From: DYRB01 sp963802205
Lineage (GTDB): Bacteria; Pseudomonadota; Gammaproteobacteria; Chromatiales; Chromatiaceae
Assembly (NCBI GenBank): GCA_963802205.1
Contig: CAWDHW010000032.1
Location: 1 to 64,000 of the forward strand
Direction of reading: 5' to 3'
DNA: 64,000 nucleotides
A program made the position numbers and the translations under genes. Below the pieces are notes generated by a model, which made no database searches, was not told the origin of the DNA, and saw only the letters and a list, made by a program, of their open reading frames with translations. Within the stretch, counting starts at the first letter, position 1; each line of letters starts with the position of its first letter. Shown here one piece after another: positions 44,574 through 54,435 of this stretch.

Positions 44574-46595
44574 ATGCCGCAGTCCACAGACACCAGGCCA
44601 TTCCGGCTCGCCGCCCCCTTTGTGCCCGCAGGCGACCAACCGCAGGCCATAGGCGCCATCTGCGAAGGCCTGCGCAACGGCGAGGCCGGGCTGACCCTGC
44701 TTGGCGTCACCGGCTCCGGCAAGACCTTCACCATCGCCAGCGTCATCGCCGAGCTGCAACGCCCAGCCCTGATTCTGGCCCCCAACAAGACGCTCGCGGC
44801 GCAGCTCTACGGGGAAATGCGAGAGTTCTTCCCGGACAATGCCGTGGAGTACTTCGTCTCCTACTACGACTACTACCAACCGGAGGCCTATGTCCCCTCC
44901 ACGGATACCTACATCGAGAAGGACTCCTCCATCAACGAGCACATCGAGCAGATGCGCCTTTCCGCCACCAAGGCTCTACTGGAGCGGCGGGACACCATCC
45001 TCGTGGCCACCGTATCGTCGATCTACGGCCTGGGGGACCCGGACGCCTACCTGCGCATGGTCCTTCACCTCTCCCGCGGCGATGTGATCGACCAGCGCGC
45101 ACTGTTGCGACGCCTGGCGGAACTTCAGTACAAGCGCAACGAGATCGAACTTGCCCGCGGAACCTACCGGGTGCGCGGCGATGTCATCGATATCTACCCG
45201 GCGGAGTCCGACGACGAGGCCCTGCGGGTGGAATTGTTCGATGAGGAGATCGAGGGCCTGACCCTGTTTGACCCGCTGACGGGTGAGCAACTGCGCAAGG
45301 TCGCCCGCTACACCGTCTATCCCAAGACCCACTACGCCACCCCGCGGGAGACCATCGTCGCCGCTGTGGAGTCGATCAAGGTCGAGCTCAAGGACCGCCT
45401 GAACTGGCTGAGGGACAACAACAAGCTGGTGGAGGCCCAGCGCCTGGAGCAGCGTACCCTGTTCGATATGGAGATGATGCTGGAGCTGGGCTACTGCTCC
45501 GGGATCGAAAATTACTCCCGGTATCTCTCCGGGCGCGGCGCCGGCGAACCCCCGCCGACCCTCTACGACTACCTCCCCAGTGACGCCATCGTGGTCATCG
45601 ACGAGTCCCATGTCACTGTCCCCCAGCTCGGGGGCATGTACCGCGGCGACCGCTCGCGCAAGGAGAACCTGGTCGAATACGGCTTTCGGCTCCCGTCGGC
45701 CCTGGACAACAGGCCGCTGCGCTTCGAGGAGTTCCAGGCCCGCCAGCCCCAGACCATCTACGTCTCCGCCACCCCCCGAGACTTCGAGATCCAGAACTCC
45801 GGTGCCGTCATCGAACAGGTAGTCCGCCCCACCGGATTGATAGACCCGGAACTGGAGGTCCGTCCGGCCATCACCCAGGTGGACGACCTGCTGTCTGAGA
45901 TCAAAGCCAGGGTCGTCCGGGACGCCCGGGTCCTGGTCACCACACTCACCAAGCGTATGGCTGAGGACCTCACCGATTACCTGAACGATCACGGGGTGCG
46001 GGTCCGCTACCTGCACTCGGACATCGATACGGTGGAGCGGGTGGAGATCATCCGCGACCTGCGCCTGGGGGAATTCGACGTCCTGGTGGGGATCAACCTT
46101 CTGCGCGAGGGGCTGGACATGCCTGAGGTTTCGCTCGTCGCCATCCTCGACGCCGACAAGGAGGGCTTCTTGCGCTCCGAGGGGTCGCTGATCCAGACCA
46201 TCGGCCGCGCCGCCCGCAACGTCGAGGGCAAGGCCATCCTCTATGCCGACCGCATCACCGGCTCCATGCAGCGTGCCATGGACGAGACCGACCGGCGCCG
46301 GATCAAGCAGGTCGCCCACAACCTGGCCCACGGCATCACCCCCCAGAGCATCCGCAAGGCCGTCGCCGACATCATGGAGGCCCACACCCCAGGGGCCCCC
46401 ATGAAACCCCGCGCCTATGCCGCGGTGGCCGATGAAGAGGCCGAATACGCGGCGCTGACCCCTCAGCAGATGGGCAGGCGCATCAAGGCGTTAGAAAAGG
46501 AGATGTACAAGCATGCCAAGGACCTGGAATTCGAGAAGGCCGCCGCAGTGCGCGATCGGATCAAGGAGTTGCAGGGGAGAGGATTGGTGGCGTGA
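44574..46595 (+). CDS. uvrB: Excinuclease ABC subunit B
   Basis: Damage-verifying helicase of nucleotide excision repair, 673 residues. Walker A is LLGVTGSGKTFTIA near residue 40. The beta-hairpin region is YFVSYYDYYQPEAYVPSTDT, motif II region VVIDESHVTVPQL, motifs V/VI FDVLVGINLLREGLDMPEVS and QTIGRAARNVEGKA, and the C-terminal UVR motif (EKEMYKHAKDLEFEKAAAVR) binds UvrC. Length and all motifs are normal. The AT-rich region upstream probably contains its promoter. Confidence 0.97.
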   Translation: MPQSTDTRPFRLAAPFVPAGDQPQAIGAICEGLRNGEAGLTLLGVTGSGKTFTIASVIAELQRPALILAPNKTLAAQLYGEMREFFPDNAVEYFVSYYDYYQPEAYVPSTDTYIEKDSSINEHIEQMRLSATKALLERRDTILVATVSSIYGLGDPDAYLRMVLHLSRGDVIDQRALLRRLAELQYKRNEIELARGTYRVRGDVIDIYPAESDDEALRVELFDEEIEGLTLFDPLTGEQLRKVARYTVYPKTHYATPRETIVAAVESIKVELKDRLNWLRDNNKLVEAQRLEQRTLFDMEMMLELGYCSGIENYSRYLSGRGAGEPPPTLYDYLPSDAIVVIDESHVTVPQLGGMYRGDRSRKENLVEYGFRLPSALDNRPLRFEEFQARQPQTIYVSATPRDFEIQNSGAVIEQVVRPTGLIDPELEVRPAITQVDDLLSEIKARVVRDARVLVTTLTKRMAEDLTDYLNDHGVRVRYLHSDIDTVERVEIIRDLRLGEFDVLVGINLLREGLDMPEVSLVAILDADKEGFLRSEGSLIQTIGRAARNVEGKAILYADRITGSMQRAMDETDRRRIKQVAHNLAHGITPQSIRKAVADIMEAHTPGAPMKPRAYAAVADEEAEYAALTPQQMGRRIKALEKEMYKHAKDLEFEKAAAVRDRIKELQGRGLVA

Positions 46596-46602
46596 GGAAT
46601 GG

Positions 46603-46623
46603 CCCTCTGACTGTGACAGAGGG
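46603..46623. terminator. Short hairpin between convergent uvrB and ubiT
   Basis: CCCTCTG at 46603-46609 pairs with CAGAGGG at 46617-46623 around a 7-nt loop in the 76-bp gap between convergent stops. There is no T-run, so it is at best a weak, possibly bidirectional terminator. Confidence 0.3.
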
Positions 46624-46671
46624 GCGTTCGTCCGCAAGCGGTCGATGGCGGGTCCCGTTCCCGCCGGGGTA

Positions 46672-47136
46672 TCAAGACGCCGCAAGCTCCCGCAGGCGCC
46701 GGACCAGAGACCCCAGCCCTAACGGCATGGCGGCCAGGGCAACGTCGAGTTCTACGGCGTCCAGGCTGTTCTTGACCGTCAGGCCAAGGTCCGTATCCCC
46801 CTCGATGCGTAGGCGGCGGTCGAAGAACAGCGTGTCCGGGTCCTCCAGGCGCAGGGCCAGCCGCGCCAGGTCGCGCGCCGTTGCGGTGAAGGTCACATCG
46901 GCCGGGCCCCCGTGTTCCGCGTGGAAGCCATCGGCCTGGAGCGAGAAGTAGAGTGCGAGCCCTGTGTCCTGCACCTGCACGCACAGGCAGCGGCCCAGGA
47001 CCGGGGTCCAGTCCAGATCGCGCAGGGCGGGCCAGGCAATGAGGTTGCCGGCGGTGACGAAGCCCAGAGAGGGCGGGTAGCTCGGCAGGACGGCGACCAG
47101 GCGGGCCAGGGGCTTGGGAAAGGCGGGAAGCCTCAT
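46672..47136 (-). CDS. ubiT: SCP2-domain accessory factor UbiT (O2-independent ubiquinone synthesis)
   Basis: Lipid-binding SCP2-like protein of 154 residues required, with UbiU and UbiV, for anaerobic ubiquinone synthesis in proteobacteria. The domain spans about 40-140, with FVTAGNLIAWPALRDLDW, HGGPADVTFTATARDLARLA, DTLFFDRRLRIEGDTDLGLT and VKNSLDAVELD. Its ATG overlaps the ubiV stop by four bases, which indicates translational coupling in a ubiU-ubiV-ubiT operon. Confidence 0.9.
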   Translation of the reverse strand: MRLPAFPKPLARLVAVLPSYPPSLGFVTAGNLIAWPALRDLDWTPVLGRCLCVQVQDTGLALYFSLQADGFHAEHGGPADVTFTATARDLARLALRLEDPDTLFFDRRLRIEGDTDLGLTVKNSLDAVELDVALAAMPLGLGSLVRRLRELAAS

Positions 47137-48044
47137 GACGCACACCCCTCCAAGGCGGCCGTCGGTCGATAGGCCATGCCGGCATCTCCCAGCCAATAGC
47201 CGTCGCAGGGTGCCCCAGGCATGAGGCGCTCCAGTTTGGCCTGGGCTTCGACCGGGGCCAGGTCCCCATCGAGCAGGGCACGGAACAGGGCGACCACCCG
47301 CCCCATGTGTCGGTATTGCGGCGAGAGCCGCAGGATGTTCACCCCGGTATGACTCAGTTCCCCCAGCCGGTGGGCGAGGCTCAGGACCCGGGCGGATTGG
47401 GTCTGGATGCCATTGATGGCGAGGAAGTCCTGTCCCTCCCGGGTGCTCAAGACCAGGCCGTCGGGGTGGTCCAGGCAGCGGAACTGGCAATCGTCCTTTT
47501 GCAGGTTGTAGTGGCGGGCGGTGAAACAGCGAGCGGAGAAGGCGAGCGGCAGGCGTCCATAGGCGAACAGCTCGGTCTCCATACCCTCCGGGACCGGCAT
47601 GGCCGCCAACATGGCCTGGGGCATCTCCACCGGCGGGACCCAGCGCCGGGCGCCGATCTCGGCCAGCAGGGCCAGGGTGTCCGGGTTGTAGGCGTTCAGC
47701 GTCGAGCCCGCCACAAAGGGGGCGCTGGCCTCGGCCAAGAGGCGCACCGCCCCCCAGTCGTTGGCCTCCACCAGGAAGCGGCCGTCGGCCACCACCCGGC
47801 GCAGGGTCTTGAGGTCCGACTCGGACTCGATCAGGGTCTGGGTGGACAGGACCACGGACTTGCCGGCGGCGGTGAGCGCCTCCCCCAAGTCGAGCCAGTC
47901 CGGCAGCCGCAGCAAAGCGCGGCGCGAGCATACCGTCTCCCCCAGGTAGACGATGTCCACCGGCCAGGTGGACGCCTCTGCATAGAAGGCCAGTGTGTCC
48001 GCGCGGGACCAGTAATACAACGGGGGCCCAAGAGACAGCTGCAT
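47133..48044 (-). CDS. ubiV: U32-family protein UbiV (O2-independent ubiquinone hydroxylation)
   Basis: Peptidase-U32-like protein of 303 residues that, with UbiU, carries a [4Fe-4S] cluster and supports oxygen-independent hydroxylation of the quinone ring using prephenate. The cysteines expected as cluster ligands are present: GETVCSRRALL near residue 40, then ARCFTARHYNLQKDDCQFRC near 180-197. It lies 2 bp after ubiU and overlaps ubiT. It lets the cell make ubiquinone without oxygen, which suits an anaerobic phototroph. Confidence 0.92.
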   Translation of the reverse strand: MQLSLGPPLYYWSRADTLAFYAEASTWPVDIVYLGETVCSRRALLRLPDWLDLGEALTAAGKSVVLSTQTLIESESDLKTLRRVVADGRFLVEANDWGAVRLLAEASAPFVAGSTLNAYNPDTLALLAEIGARRWVPPVEMPQAMLAAMPVPEGMETELFAYGRLPLAFSARCFTARHYNLQKDDCQFRCLDHPDGLVLSTREGQDFLAINGIQTQSARVLSLAHRLGELSHTGVNILRLSPQYRHMGRVVALFRALLDGDLAPVEAQAKLERLMPGAPCDGYWLGDAGMAYRPTAALEGCAS

Positions 48045-48046
48045 GG

Positions 48047-49061
48047 TCACTTCCACGGCCGGTAGTAGGCACCCAGGGTGTGCATGTTGCCCTCTGAGAC
48101 TTTCCCAAGGGCCGCCATCCAGGCGGGTGCCGCCTTGAAGCTCGCGGGGGAGCGCTTGACGGCGTCGATGGCGGCCCGCCAAACCCGGGTCACCTCGGCG
48201 ACATAGGCCGGGCTGCGCTGACGCCCCTCGATCTTGATGGCGGCGATGCCCATCCGGGCCAGTTCGGGGAGCAGTTCCAGGGTATTCAGGCTGGTGGGCT
48301 CTTCCAGGGCGTAATAGGTTTCGCCTGCGACCTCGAAGCGGCCCTTGCACAGGGTCGGGTAGCCGGCCTTCTCATGCTCGGCGTAGCGCTCGATGAGGAC
48401 GCCGTTGAGGCGGGTCTCCATTCCTGCCGGGGTCTGCTGCCAGCGCACCGCATGCCCCGGCGAGCAGGCGCCGAAGGTATTGGGGGAGGCCCCGCAGGCG
48501 TAGGACGACAACAGGCAGCGACCCTCGACCATGACACAGAGGCCGCCGAAGCCGAACAGCTCGATCTCTACGTCGGTGTGCTGGATCACGGCCTCCACCT
48601 GAGCCAGAGACAAGACCCGCGGCAACACCGCGCGCCGGATACCGAAGCGCTCACGGTAGAAGTTCACCGCCTCGTAGCTGGTGGCGGACCCCTGCACCGA
48701 GAGGTGGAGGCGCAGATCCGGGTGGGTATTGACCGCGTAGGCCATGAGCCCGGGGTCCGCCAGGATGACCGCGTCCACCCCTTGGGTGGCGGCGGTGTCC
48801 AGGGCGCGATGCCAGCGAGACAGGGTGTCAGGCTGAGGATAGGTATTGAGCGCCAGCAGGACCTTCGCCCCCTTGGCCCGGGCGTAGCGGATGCCCTCGC
48901 GTCAGGGCGCGCTCGTCGAAGTTCAGCCCGGCGAAGTTGCGGGCATTGGTGCTGTCCCGCAAACCGAGATAGACGCCGTCGGCGCCGTGGTCCACGGCCG
49001 CCTTGAGGGCCGGCAGGCTGCCGGCCGGGCAGATCAGTTCGAGCAGGGGGGGATTGGGCAT
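48047..49061 (-). CDS. ubiU: U32-family protein UbiU (one frameshift in the sequence)
   Basis: Partner of UbiV. The N-terminal part reads ELICPAGSLPALKAAVDHGA and NARNFAGLNFDERAL. After a one-base shift near 48900 it continues with REGIRYARAKGAKVLLALNT to the end. The four cluster cysteines are in LCVMVEGRC, NTFGACSPGHAVRWQQ and GYPTLCKGRF, followed by LEEPTSLNTLELLPELARM and IKIEGRQRSPAYVAEV. Removing one extra A gives 1,014 nt or 338 codons, close to the E. coli length, so I treat it as an intact gene with a sequence error. Confidence 0.9.
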
Positions 49062-49096
49062 GGGAGACCGTCGCTACGACTCAACGGATGTTGGTG

Positions 49097-49465
49097 TCAC
49101 TGCCCCTTGGCGATGGTCGCCTTCTCCACCAGCAGCGGGTATTTGTAGCCGGACCCGAAGTCCAGGTCCACCACCACGGTGCCGGTGACCGACACCTCGT
49201 CGCCCATGGCCGCGGTGGCGTCGCTGGTGACGGTCACGTCGTTGGTTCCCGTCGCGGGGTCACCGGAACCGTCCTGTAAGTGCAGAAAATTCCGGTTCAT
49301 GATCTGGTTGTTGACCTTCATCACCTTGCCGTGGAGCGTCACCTGCTTGCCGGCCAGTTCCGCCTTCTCCTTGTAGAGATCGGCGATGCTCTTCTTGACC
49401 GCCTCATCGGCGAACACGGGGGCTACGAGCACAAGGGATAGCACAGCAGCGAGGGTGCGGGTCAT
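49097..49465 (-). CDS. Exported OB-fold protein
   Basis: A 122-residue precursor with a signal peptide (LAAVLSLVLVAPVFA) followed by a small OB-fold domain: GKQVTLHGKVMKVNNQIMNR, NFLHLQDGSGDPATGTNDVT and GDEVSVTGTVVVDLDFGSGY. This resembles periplasmic OB-fold domains often found near redox proteins; the ligand is unknown. It is 35 bp upstream of ubiU on the same strand and may be in its operon. The ATG at 49465 is chosen because it begins the signal peptide. Confidence 0.75.
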   Translation of the reverse strand: MTRTLAAVLSLVLVAPVFADEAVKKSIADLYKEKAELAGKQVTLHGKVMKVNNQIMNRNFLHLQDGSGDPATGTNDVTVTSDATAAMGDEVSVTGTVVVDLDFGSGYKYPLLVEKATIAKGQ

Positions 49466-49678
49466 GGCAGTAAGTCCTGGGGTTAGAGTGGGCGAGGAGA
49501 CGGGCGGGAGTATATACCCGGCGCACGCGCAGTCGCGCTGACGTAGCTTCGGACCAACGGTTTGAACCATCCGGGTCTGGGCGCGCGATCCCCAAGCAAT
49601 GGGCCAGCCCAGGCAGGGCAAGGCGCTGGCGAGCTGGGAAGCACCCGCACCACCGGCCGTTCGGACGGTCAAACCAGG

Positions 49679-52284
49679 CTATCCGAGGCCCGCGACCACC
49701 CGCGGCACCAGGCGCCCGGTGGCTGTCGGACGCATTTCCACGATCTGGCGGCTGTGTTCCGGTCCGAAGCTGACATGGATCGGCAGGTCCGGTCCGTAGA
49801 AATACAGCCGGTCGAAGGGCGTGTTGGCCGCCACCCAGCGGGCCACCTCGCGCATGTCCTCGTCATCGACGATGAAGTCCACCGCCGCCCCCAGGCGCGG
49901 GCAGACGGGCCAGCCCCGCCGGTTGACCTCGTGGGCGGCATGCTGGTCGAGCTTCGGATCGATGCGCCCGGGGATCTCCCGGGCCAACTCCGGGGAGCAG
50001 AAGCCGTAGGTCAGCCGGACCATGCCGAACCAGTCGATCACCGGGTCCAGGACCTGGGTGGCCAGGTCCAGCAGGGCCGACCAACTGTCCGGCTGCCCGG
50101 GGCAGGTTGGGCAGCCCCGTCCGCGCCTGGGTCTCCCCGCACTCGATCAACTGGCGGTAGGTCAGGAAACGCCCGCAGGCGTCATCCAGGTCCGGGATGG
50201 CCCGGGACCGCACCAGGCGCAGGCCCTCGACGGTCCAGCGCCGGGCGGCCAGGGCCCCATCGAAGGTCCGGGGGTCCGGACCGTGGCCGGACAGGTCGCA
50301 CAGCCCCAGGGCGTCCAGGGCCTCGTCGAAGGCGACCTGCTCCGGATACCCCGGTGACTCCTCGTTGAGATAGCGGGACTTGTGGAACAGGTAGGGGGGC
50401 ACGAAGCCCGTCCCCTCCCCGTAGGAGAACCAGTCGATGTCCTGCTCCCGGAGCTTGACCTTGACCCGCTCGATCATCCGCGGCAGGGCCAAGGCGTCGA
50501 ACCCCTCGTAGCGCATCAGGCTCACCTTGCCGGAGCCGATGTGGATCTTGACCAGATCGGCGTTGCGATAGTCGCCATAGAGCACCGCCGCGCAGCCGAC
50601 ATAGACCCGCAGCAGGGGCGGGAGCTGTTCGACCAGGCTGGAGTGGAGTTGCAGGGACTCACCCGGGATCAGCCAGCCCAGCCCGTGCTCCGCCGCCACC
50701 CGGCAGGCGTCGGCGATGGCCTGGGTGTCCACCACCTGGAACAGCAGGGCCAGACCTGCCCCCTGGGCCGCGCCATAGCTGCCGAACAGGGCCGTGATGT
50801 CGCGCTGGAGCCCGGGCTCCAGGTGCCGGTAGGGCTTGCGGCGCTCGAACTGCATCAGGGCCAGATAGACCGACAGGTCCGCGACCCGAGCGGCCCGGGC
50901 CCGCTCCAGGTCCTGGGGCTCGCCGCGGTCCTCCATCAGGCGCAGGGCCCGGGGCAGGGTGCCGCAGGTCTCGGTCAGGGCGGCCAGATCCTCGGGCGGG
51001 ACCTCGTCCGGCTCCGGCGGGCGGCCCAGGTCCAGCCACAGGGACCAGAGCCGGTCCAGGGGTTCGCGGCAGGCATCGTAGCGGGCCTGGGCCTTCTCGG
51101 CGGCGTTGGGCCCGCGGGCCCGCGCCTCGCCGATGGCCGGCGCGGGGCGGACGCTCGCGCCGCGGCCGGTCGGCGACGCGCAAGGGGGTGCGCCGGGAAC
51201 GGTAGCGGTCCACCAGGAAGCGCTGCTCCGCGTCCTTGTCGCGGAAGACATAGAGCACGCCCGGGGCCACCGGGATGGGCTCCTCGTCCAGGGCGGCGAC
51301 CAGATAGGCGCGGATCTCCGCCTGGGTGAAGTACTTCTGGAAGGTCCCGCGCCGGGTCAGGACCCCGTCGCGGAAGCGCTCCCCGCGCGGGGCGTTCTGG
51401 TTGGCCAGCATCACCGAGACCACCAACAGCCGCTCGGCCAGGGACCAGGCCCGGGTCAGGGCGGTCAGGCGCTCCTCCGGGTCCTCGATGACGTTGATGA
51501 CGAAGCCCAGGTTGACGATGTCCGCCGGGGCCAGGGCTCCGTCCGGGGCATAGAAGGGGTCCCAGCCCGCGGCTTCCAGGCCATTCTCCGCCAGCCCGCG
51601 CAGGTCGTCGCCACGCCCGCAGCCGTAGTCGAAGACGCGATGGCGTCCGTCCAGGAAACCGTAGCGGGCCAGGGACTGGACCGGGGCCGAGAAGCCATAG
51701 CGCACCAGGGCGGTGAGCTGGCGCGCCGCCTGCCAGTGACCGAACAGGACTGCCCCCTGGGGCTCGTCGCCTGCCTCCCCATCCGCCTCCGCGTTGCCCA
51801 GGGGTACCAGGGCATGACCCTCGATGCGGTAGCCCTTCTCCCGCACCAGGTCCAACCACTGGCGCCGGTAGCCGATGCGGGTGGGTTCGTCGAACAGCCC
51901 GATGGCCTCGCACGCCTCGGTCAAGGCCGCGAACTCCGCCCGGCGCGGGTGATCGGCCGGCAGCAACAACTCTTTGCGGTGCAGGATGGGGGGATTCAGG
52001 GAATCGACGTAGGTCCGCAGGGCCGCGGTCCCCGCCTCCGGGTCCACCAGCCAACTCGCCGCCAGGGCCGGGAAGGGGTCGTCGAAAAAGTCGGGGTAGT
52101 GGAGCAATGCCACGGCCGGGCCGTCCAGGTCCAGGCGGACCAGGTTGTAGCCCTGGCCCCGGACCAAGCCGGCAAGGCCTTCAGCCGCGGCTACCCGCGC
52201 CTGGAGCGTGTCATCCGCCCCATTCAGCGCGCTGAGGTGCAGGTAACATCGCGTCCCTACAGTCTTTCCGGATACACGGTTCAT
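49679..52284 (-). CDS. DNA phosphorothioation-associated methyltransferase (TIGR04096-like), two frameshifts
   Basis: Read across two frame changes (about 51170-51200 and 50090-50110), this gives about 868 codons. The N-terminal half has LVRLDLDGPAVALLHYPDFF and ILHRKELLLPADHPRR, then a SAM-methyltransferase motif VFDYGCGRGDDLRGLAENGL and the IVNLGFVINVIEDPEERL region, as in the phosphorothioation-associated putative methyltransferase family. The middle (HIGSGKVSLMRYEGFDALAL) continues the family. The C-terminal 120 residues (IDPKLDQHAAHEVNRRG, RLGAAVDFIV, FYGPDLPIHVSFGPEHSRQI) resemble an M15-like fold. The full length is 2,604 nt after removing two bases. It lies beside DUF4007 and ATPase genes of a defence-type island. 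Confidence 0.75.
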
Positions 52285-52384
52285 AGCGCTAATGGTCCCG
52301 CGAGTTGAAGCAGGAGACAACGCCTGCCGATTCAGCTGAAACCCGATTGGAGCTTCGAGGACTAGTTCGCTGCTACGATCATTC

Positions 52385-52744
52385 CCATCAAACATTCCCA
52401 TGGGAGCTAGGTATGGAGACGGTCAACGTGAGTGGCTCAAGAACAACCCACGAGGCCTGCGTAAGTCCCACCAGGGCGTCGTCGTGGTGCTGCGCCGCGA
52501 CAAGCCCGATGCCCTGATGCTCGGGATCGAGCTGGCCGATGCAAGCCCCTTGATCGGGCTGGCAGGCGGGGTAGTCCAGCAACGCGACCCCCAAGTCGTC
52601 CAGGTCAAACCGGACTAGGTTGGAGCCCTGGCCCCTGGCCAGGCCGGCCAGGGCCTCGGCGGTGGCGACCCGTGCCCACGGCCCATCGTCCGCCCCATTG
52701 GCCTGGACACGGAACCGCGCCCCGCCGCCTTGACCCTGTCGCAA
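52385..52744 (-). pseudogene. Diverged relic of a second copy of the methyltransferase 5' end
   Basis: About 145 bp (52570-52715) encode ANGADDGPWARVATAEALAG and LARGQGSNLVRFDLDDLGVA followed by LLDYP. This clearly parallels the N-terminus of the neighbouring gene (NGADDTLQARVAAAEGLAGL then VRGQGYNLVRLDLDGPAVAL), with DNA similarity visible by eye but many substitutions. No start, no methyltransferase core and no continuation are present. The 52385-52570 part has no recognisable content. Confidence 0.6.
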
Positions 52745-52791
52745 CTCGGCGCCTAATATCGCAGGAAAGTTCCTTACCTCGCCGAGCGACC

Positions 52792-53010
52792 GTGATCACC
52801 AGCAAGCTGACCAGCAAGGCCCAGACAACCATCCCCCAGCCGATCCGCGTCGCCTTGAACCTGCGTGAAGGCGACCAGTTGCACTACCAGGTGGACGGGC
52901 AGCGGGTCATCCTGACCAAGGCCGAGACCCCGCAGGGCTTGGATGACCCCTTCCACACCTTCGAAGAGTGGTATTCCGAGGCCGATGAGAAGGCCTATGC
53001 CAACCTTTGA
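52792..53010 (+). CDS. AbrB/SpoVT-type antitoxin
   Basis: A 72-residue swapped-hairpin DNA-binding antitoxin starting at a GTG. ITSKLTSKAQTTIPQPIRVA (residues about 2-21) and LREGDQLHYQVDGQRVILTK are typical of the AbrB/MazE/PrlF fold. A C-terminal tail (HTFEEWYSEADEKAYANL) probably wraps the toxin. It overlaps the toxin gene by 14 bp, which couples translation and usually means autoregulation. Confidence 0.85.
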   Translation: MITSKLTSKAQTTIPQPIRVALNLREGDQLHYQVDGQRVILTKAETPQGLDDPFHTFEEWYSEADEKAYANL

Positions 53011-53341
53011 GCAGGGTGACATCGTTAAGGTCCCCTTCCCCTACACCAACCGCCCCACCCGGCAGTTCCGCCCGGCACTGGTCGTTTCCACCGGCAGCGG
53101 CAACGATACGCTGAGCCTGCTGTGGGTCGTCATGGTCACCAGCGCCGAGAATCGGGGTTGGCCGGGGGACGTCGCCATCGCCGATCTCTCCGGAACCGGG
53201 CTCCCGGCGCCGTCGCTGGTAAGGACCGCGAAGATCGCCACCATCGAGGCCCGTGACGCCGCACGCCTCGGTCAGGTCGAACCGGGCGTGCGGGCCGAGG
53301 TCATGGCACTGGTCGCCGAACGGCTTGGCGTGGCGGTCTGA
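52997..53341 (+). CDS. PemK/MazF-type endoribonuclease toxin
   Basis: A 114-residue toxin of the MazF/PemK fold. Features are the N-terminal FEQGDIVKVPFPYTNRP, the RPALVVSTGS strand and the late PSLVRTAKIATIEARD motif with the conserved Arg/Thr region. It is translated from an ATG inside the 3' end of the antitoxin gene. Together they form a type II toxin-antitoxin module on the edge of the defence-like island. Confidence 0.85.
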   Translation: MPTFEQGDIVKVPFPYTNRPTRQFRPALVVSTGSGNDTLSLLWVVMVTSAENRGWPGDVAIADLSGTGLPAPSLVRTAKIATIEARDAARLGQVEPGVRAEVMALVAERLGVAV

Positions 53342-53457
53342 TGCCGGGGGGTCGCAGGTCCGCGCGACTGATCGGCAAGCAATCAAGTCCGGAGACTACC
53401 GCGAGTATCTCCGCCCCAAAATGAGTGCCTCTCGCCCCAAGGAATCACGCCGAGAAC

Positions 53458-54435
53458 ATGGCCCAAGTCAAACCGGAAAAGAAGCCCCTGGAATACCGCT
53501 TCGACAAGGCGTCCTTCGGCCGCCACCAGACCTTCCCCCTGCGGTATGGCTGGCTAACCAAAGGCTTCCAAGCCCTGACCGCCGATCCCCGCATCTTCGA
53601 TTCCGACGAAGCCACGGTAACCCTCGGCGTCGGCAAGAATATGGTGGCCTCGATCCATTACTGGCTCCAAGCCAGTCGCCTCGCCGAGCGAGGGCCAGGG
53701 GGGATGCAGCCAACGGACATCGGCACCGCGGTCTTCGCCGAGGATGGACTCGACCCCTACCTTGAAGACGAGGCCACACTCTGGCTGGTTCACTGGCTGC
53801 TTGCCACCAACGGCGAGCAGGCGACTGTCTGGCGCTGGTTCTTCAACCATTTCCACCAGCCAGAATTCTCCCTGGCCGAGGCCACCAGTGCCCTGTACAG
53901 GTTCGCCCAGGAGCGACTGGGGATCAAAGCCCCCCCCAAGACAATGGGCAACGACATACGCATCCTGTTACGCATGTACGAACCCTCAACGCCCCGCGGC
54001 CGCCTCCCGCTAGAGGATGCCCTCGACTCACCCCTTTCCCTGCTCGGCCTAGTGCGGCCAGTATCCGACGGACACCGGCACCGCTCGGCCGCCGAAGATC
54101 GCGATGGCCCACCGGACGGCGTGTTCGGATTTGCCGTCGCTGATCTGTTCGATCAGGTCGGTCTAGGCACCTTGCCGATTGGCGAGTTGGTGTATGGACG
54201 CCCCGACTTTCCGGCTATCGGCGCGGTCTTCCGTCTGACCGAAAATGCCCTCCTCACCAAGCTGGAGCGTGTCATCCGTGCATTCCCAGGACGTTACGCG
54301 CTGCGAGAGCAGGCCGGCGTCCACCAAATCTACCGCCTGCGCGACGACCTAGACCCCATGGATTATTTACGCCCCCACTACACCGCCGGCCTGCCTGCCG
54401 CGACGCAGGCTGGTCGCGTGGTTGCCACGACATGA
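53458..54435 (+). CDS. DUF4007 family protein (SspB-like)
   Basis: A 325-residue protein with the DUF4007 pattern FDKASFGRHQTFPLRYGWLT, TLGVGKNMVASIHYWLQA, TDIGTAVFAEDGLDPYLEDE, EATLWLVHWLLAT and NDIRILLRMY. From memory, DUF4007 is the domain of SspB, the nicking component of single-strand phosphorothioation systems. The next gene, an ATPase, overlaps it by four bases, as expected for an SspB-SspC pair. No sulfur-transfer gene is nearby. I start it at the ATG at 53458 (MAQVKPEKKPLEYR) rather than a GTG at 53425. Confidence 0.72.
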   Translation: MAQVKPEKKPLEYRFDKASFGRHQTFPLRYGWLTKGFQALTADPRIFDSDEATVTLGVGKNMVASIHYWLQASRLAERGPGGMQPTDIGTAVFAEDGLDPYLEDEATLWLVHWLLATNGEQATVWRWFFNHFHQPEFSLAEATSALYRFAQERLGIKAPPKTMGNDIRILLRMYEPSTPRGRLPLEDALDSPLSLLGLVRPVSDGHRHRSAAEDRDGPPDGVFGFAVADLFDQVGLGTLPIGELVYGRPDFPAIGAVFRLTENALLTKLERVIRAFPGRYALREQAGVHQIYRLRDDLDPMDYLRPHYTAGLPAATQAGRVVATT

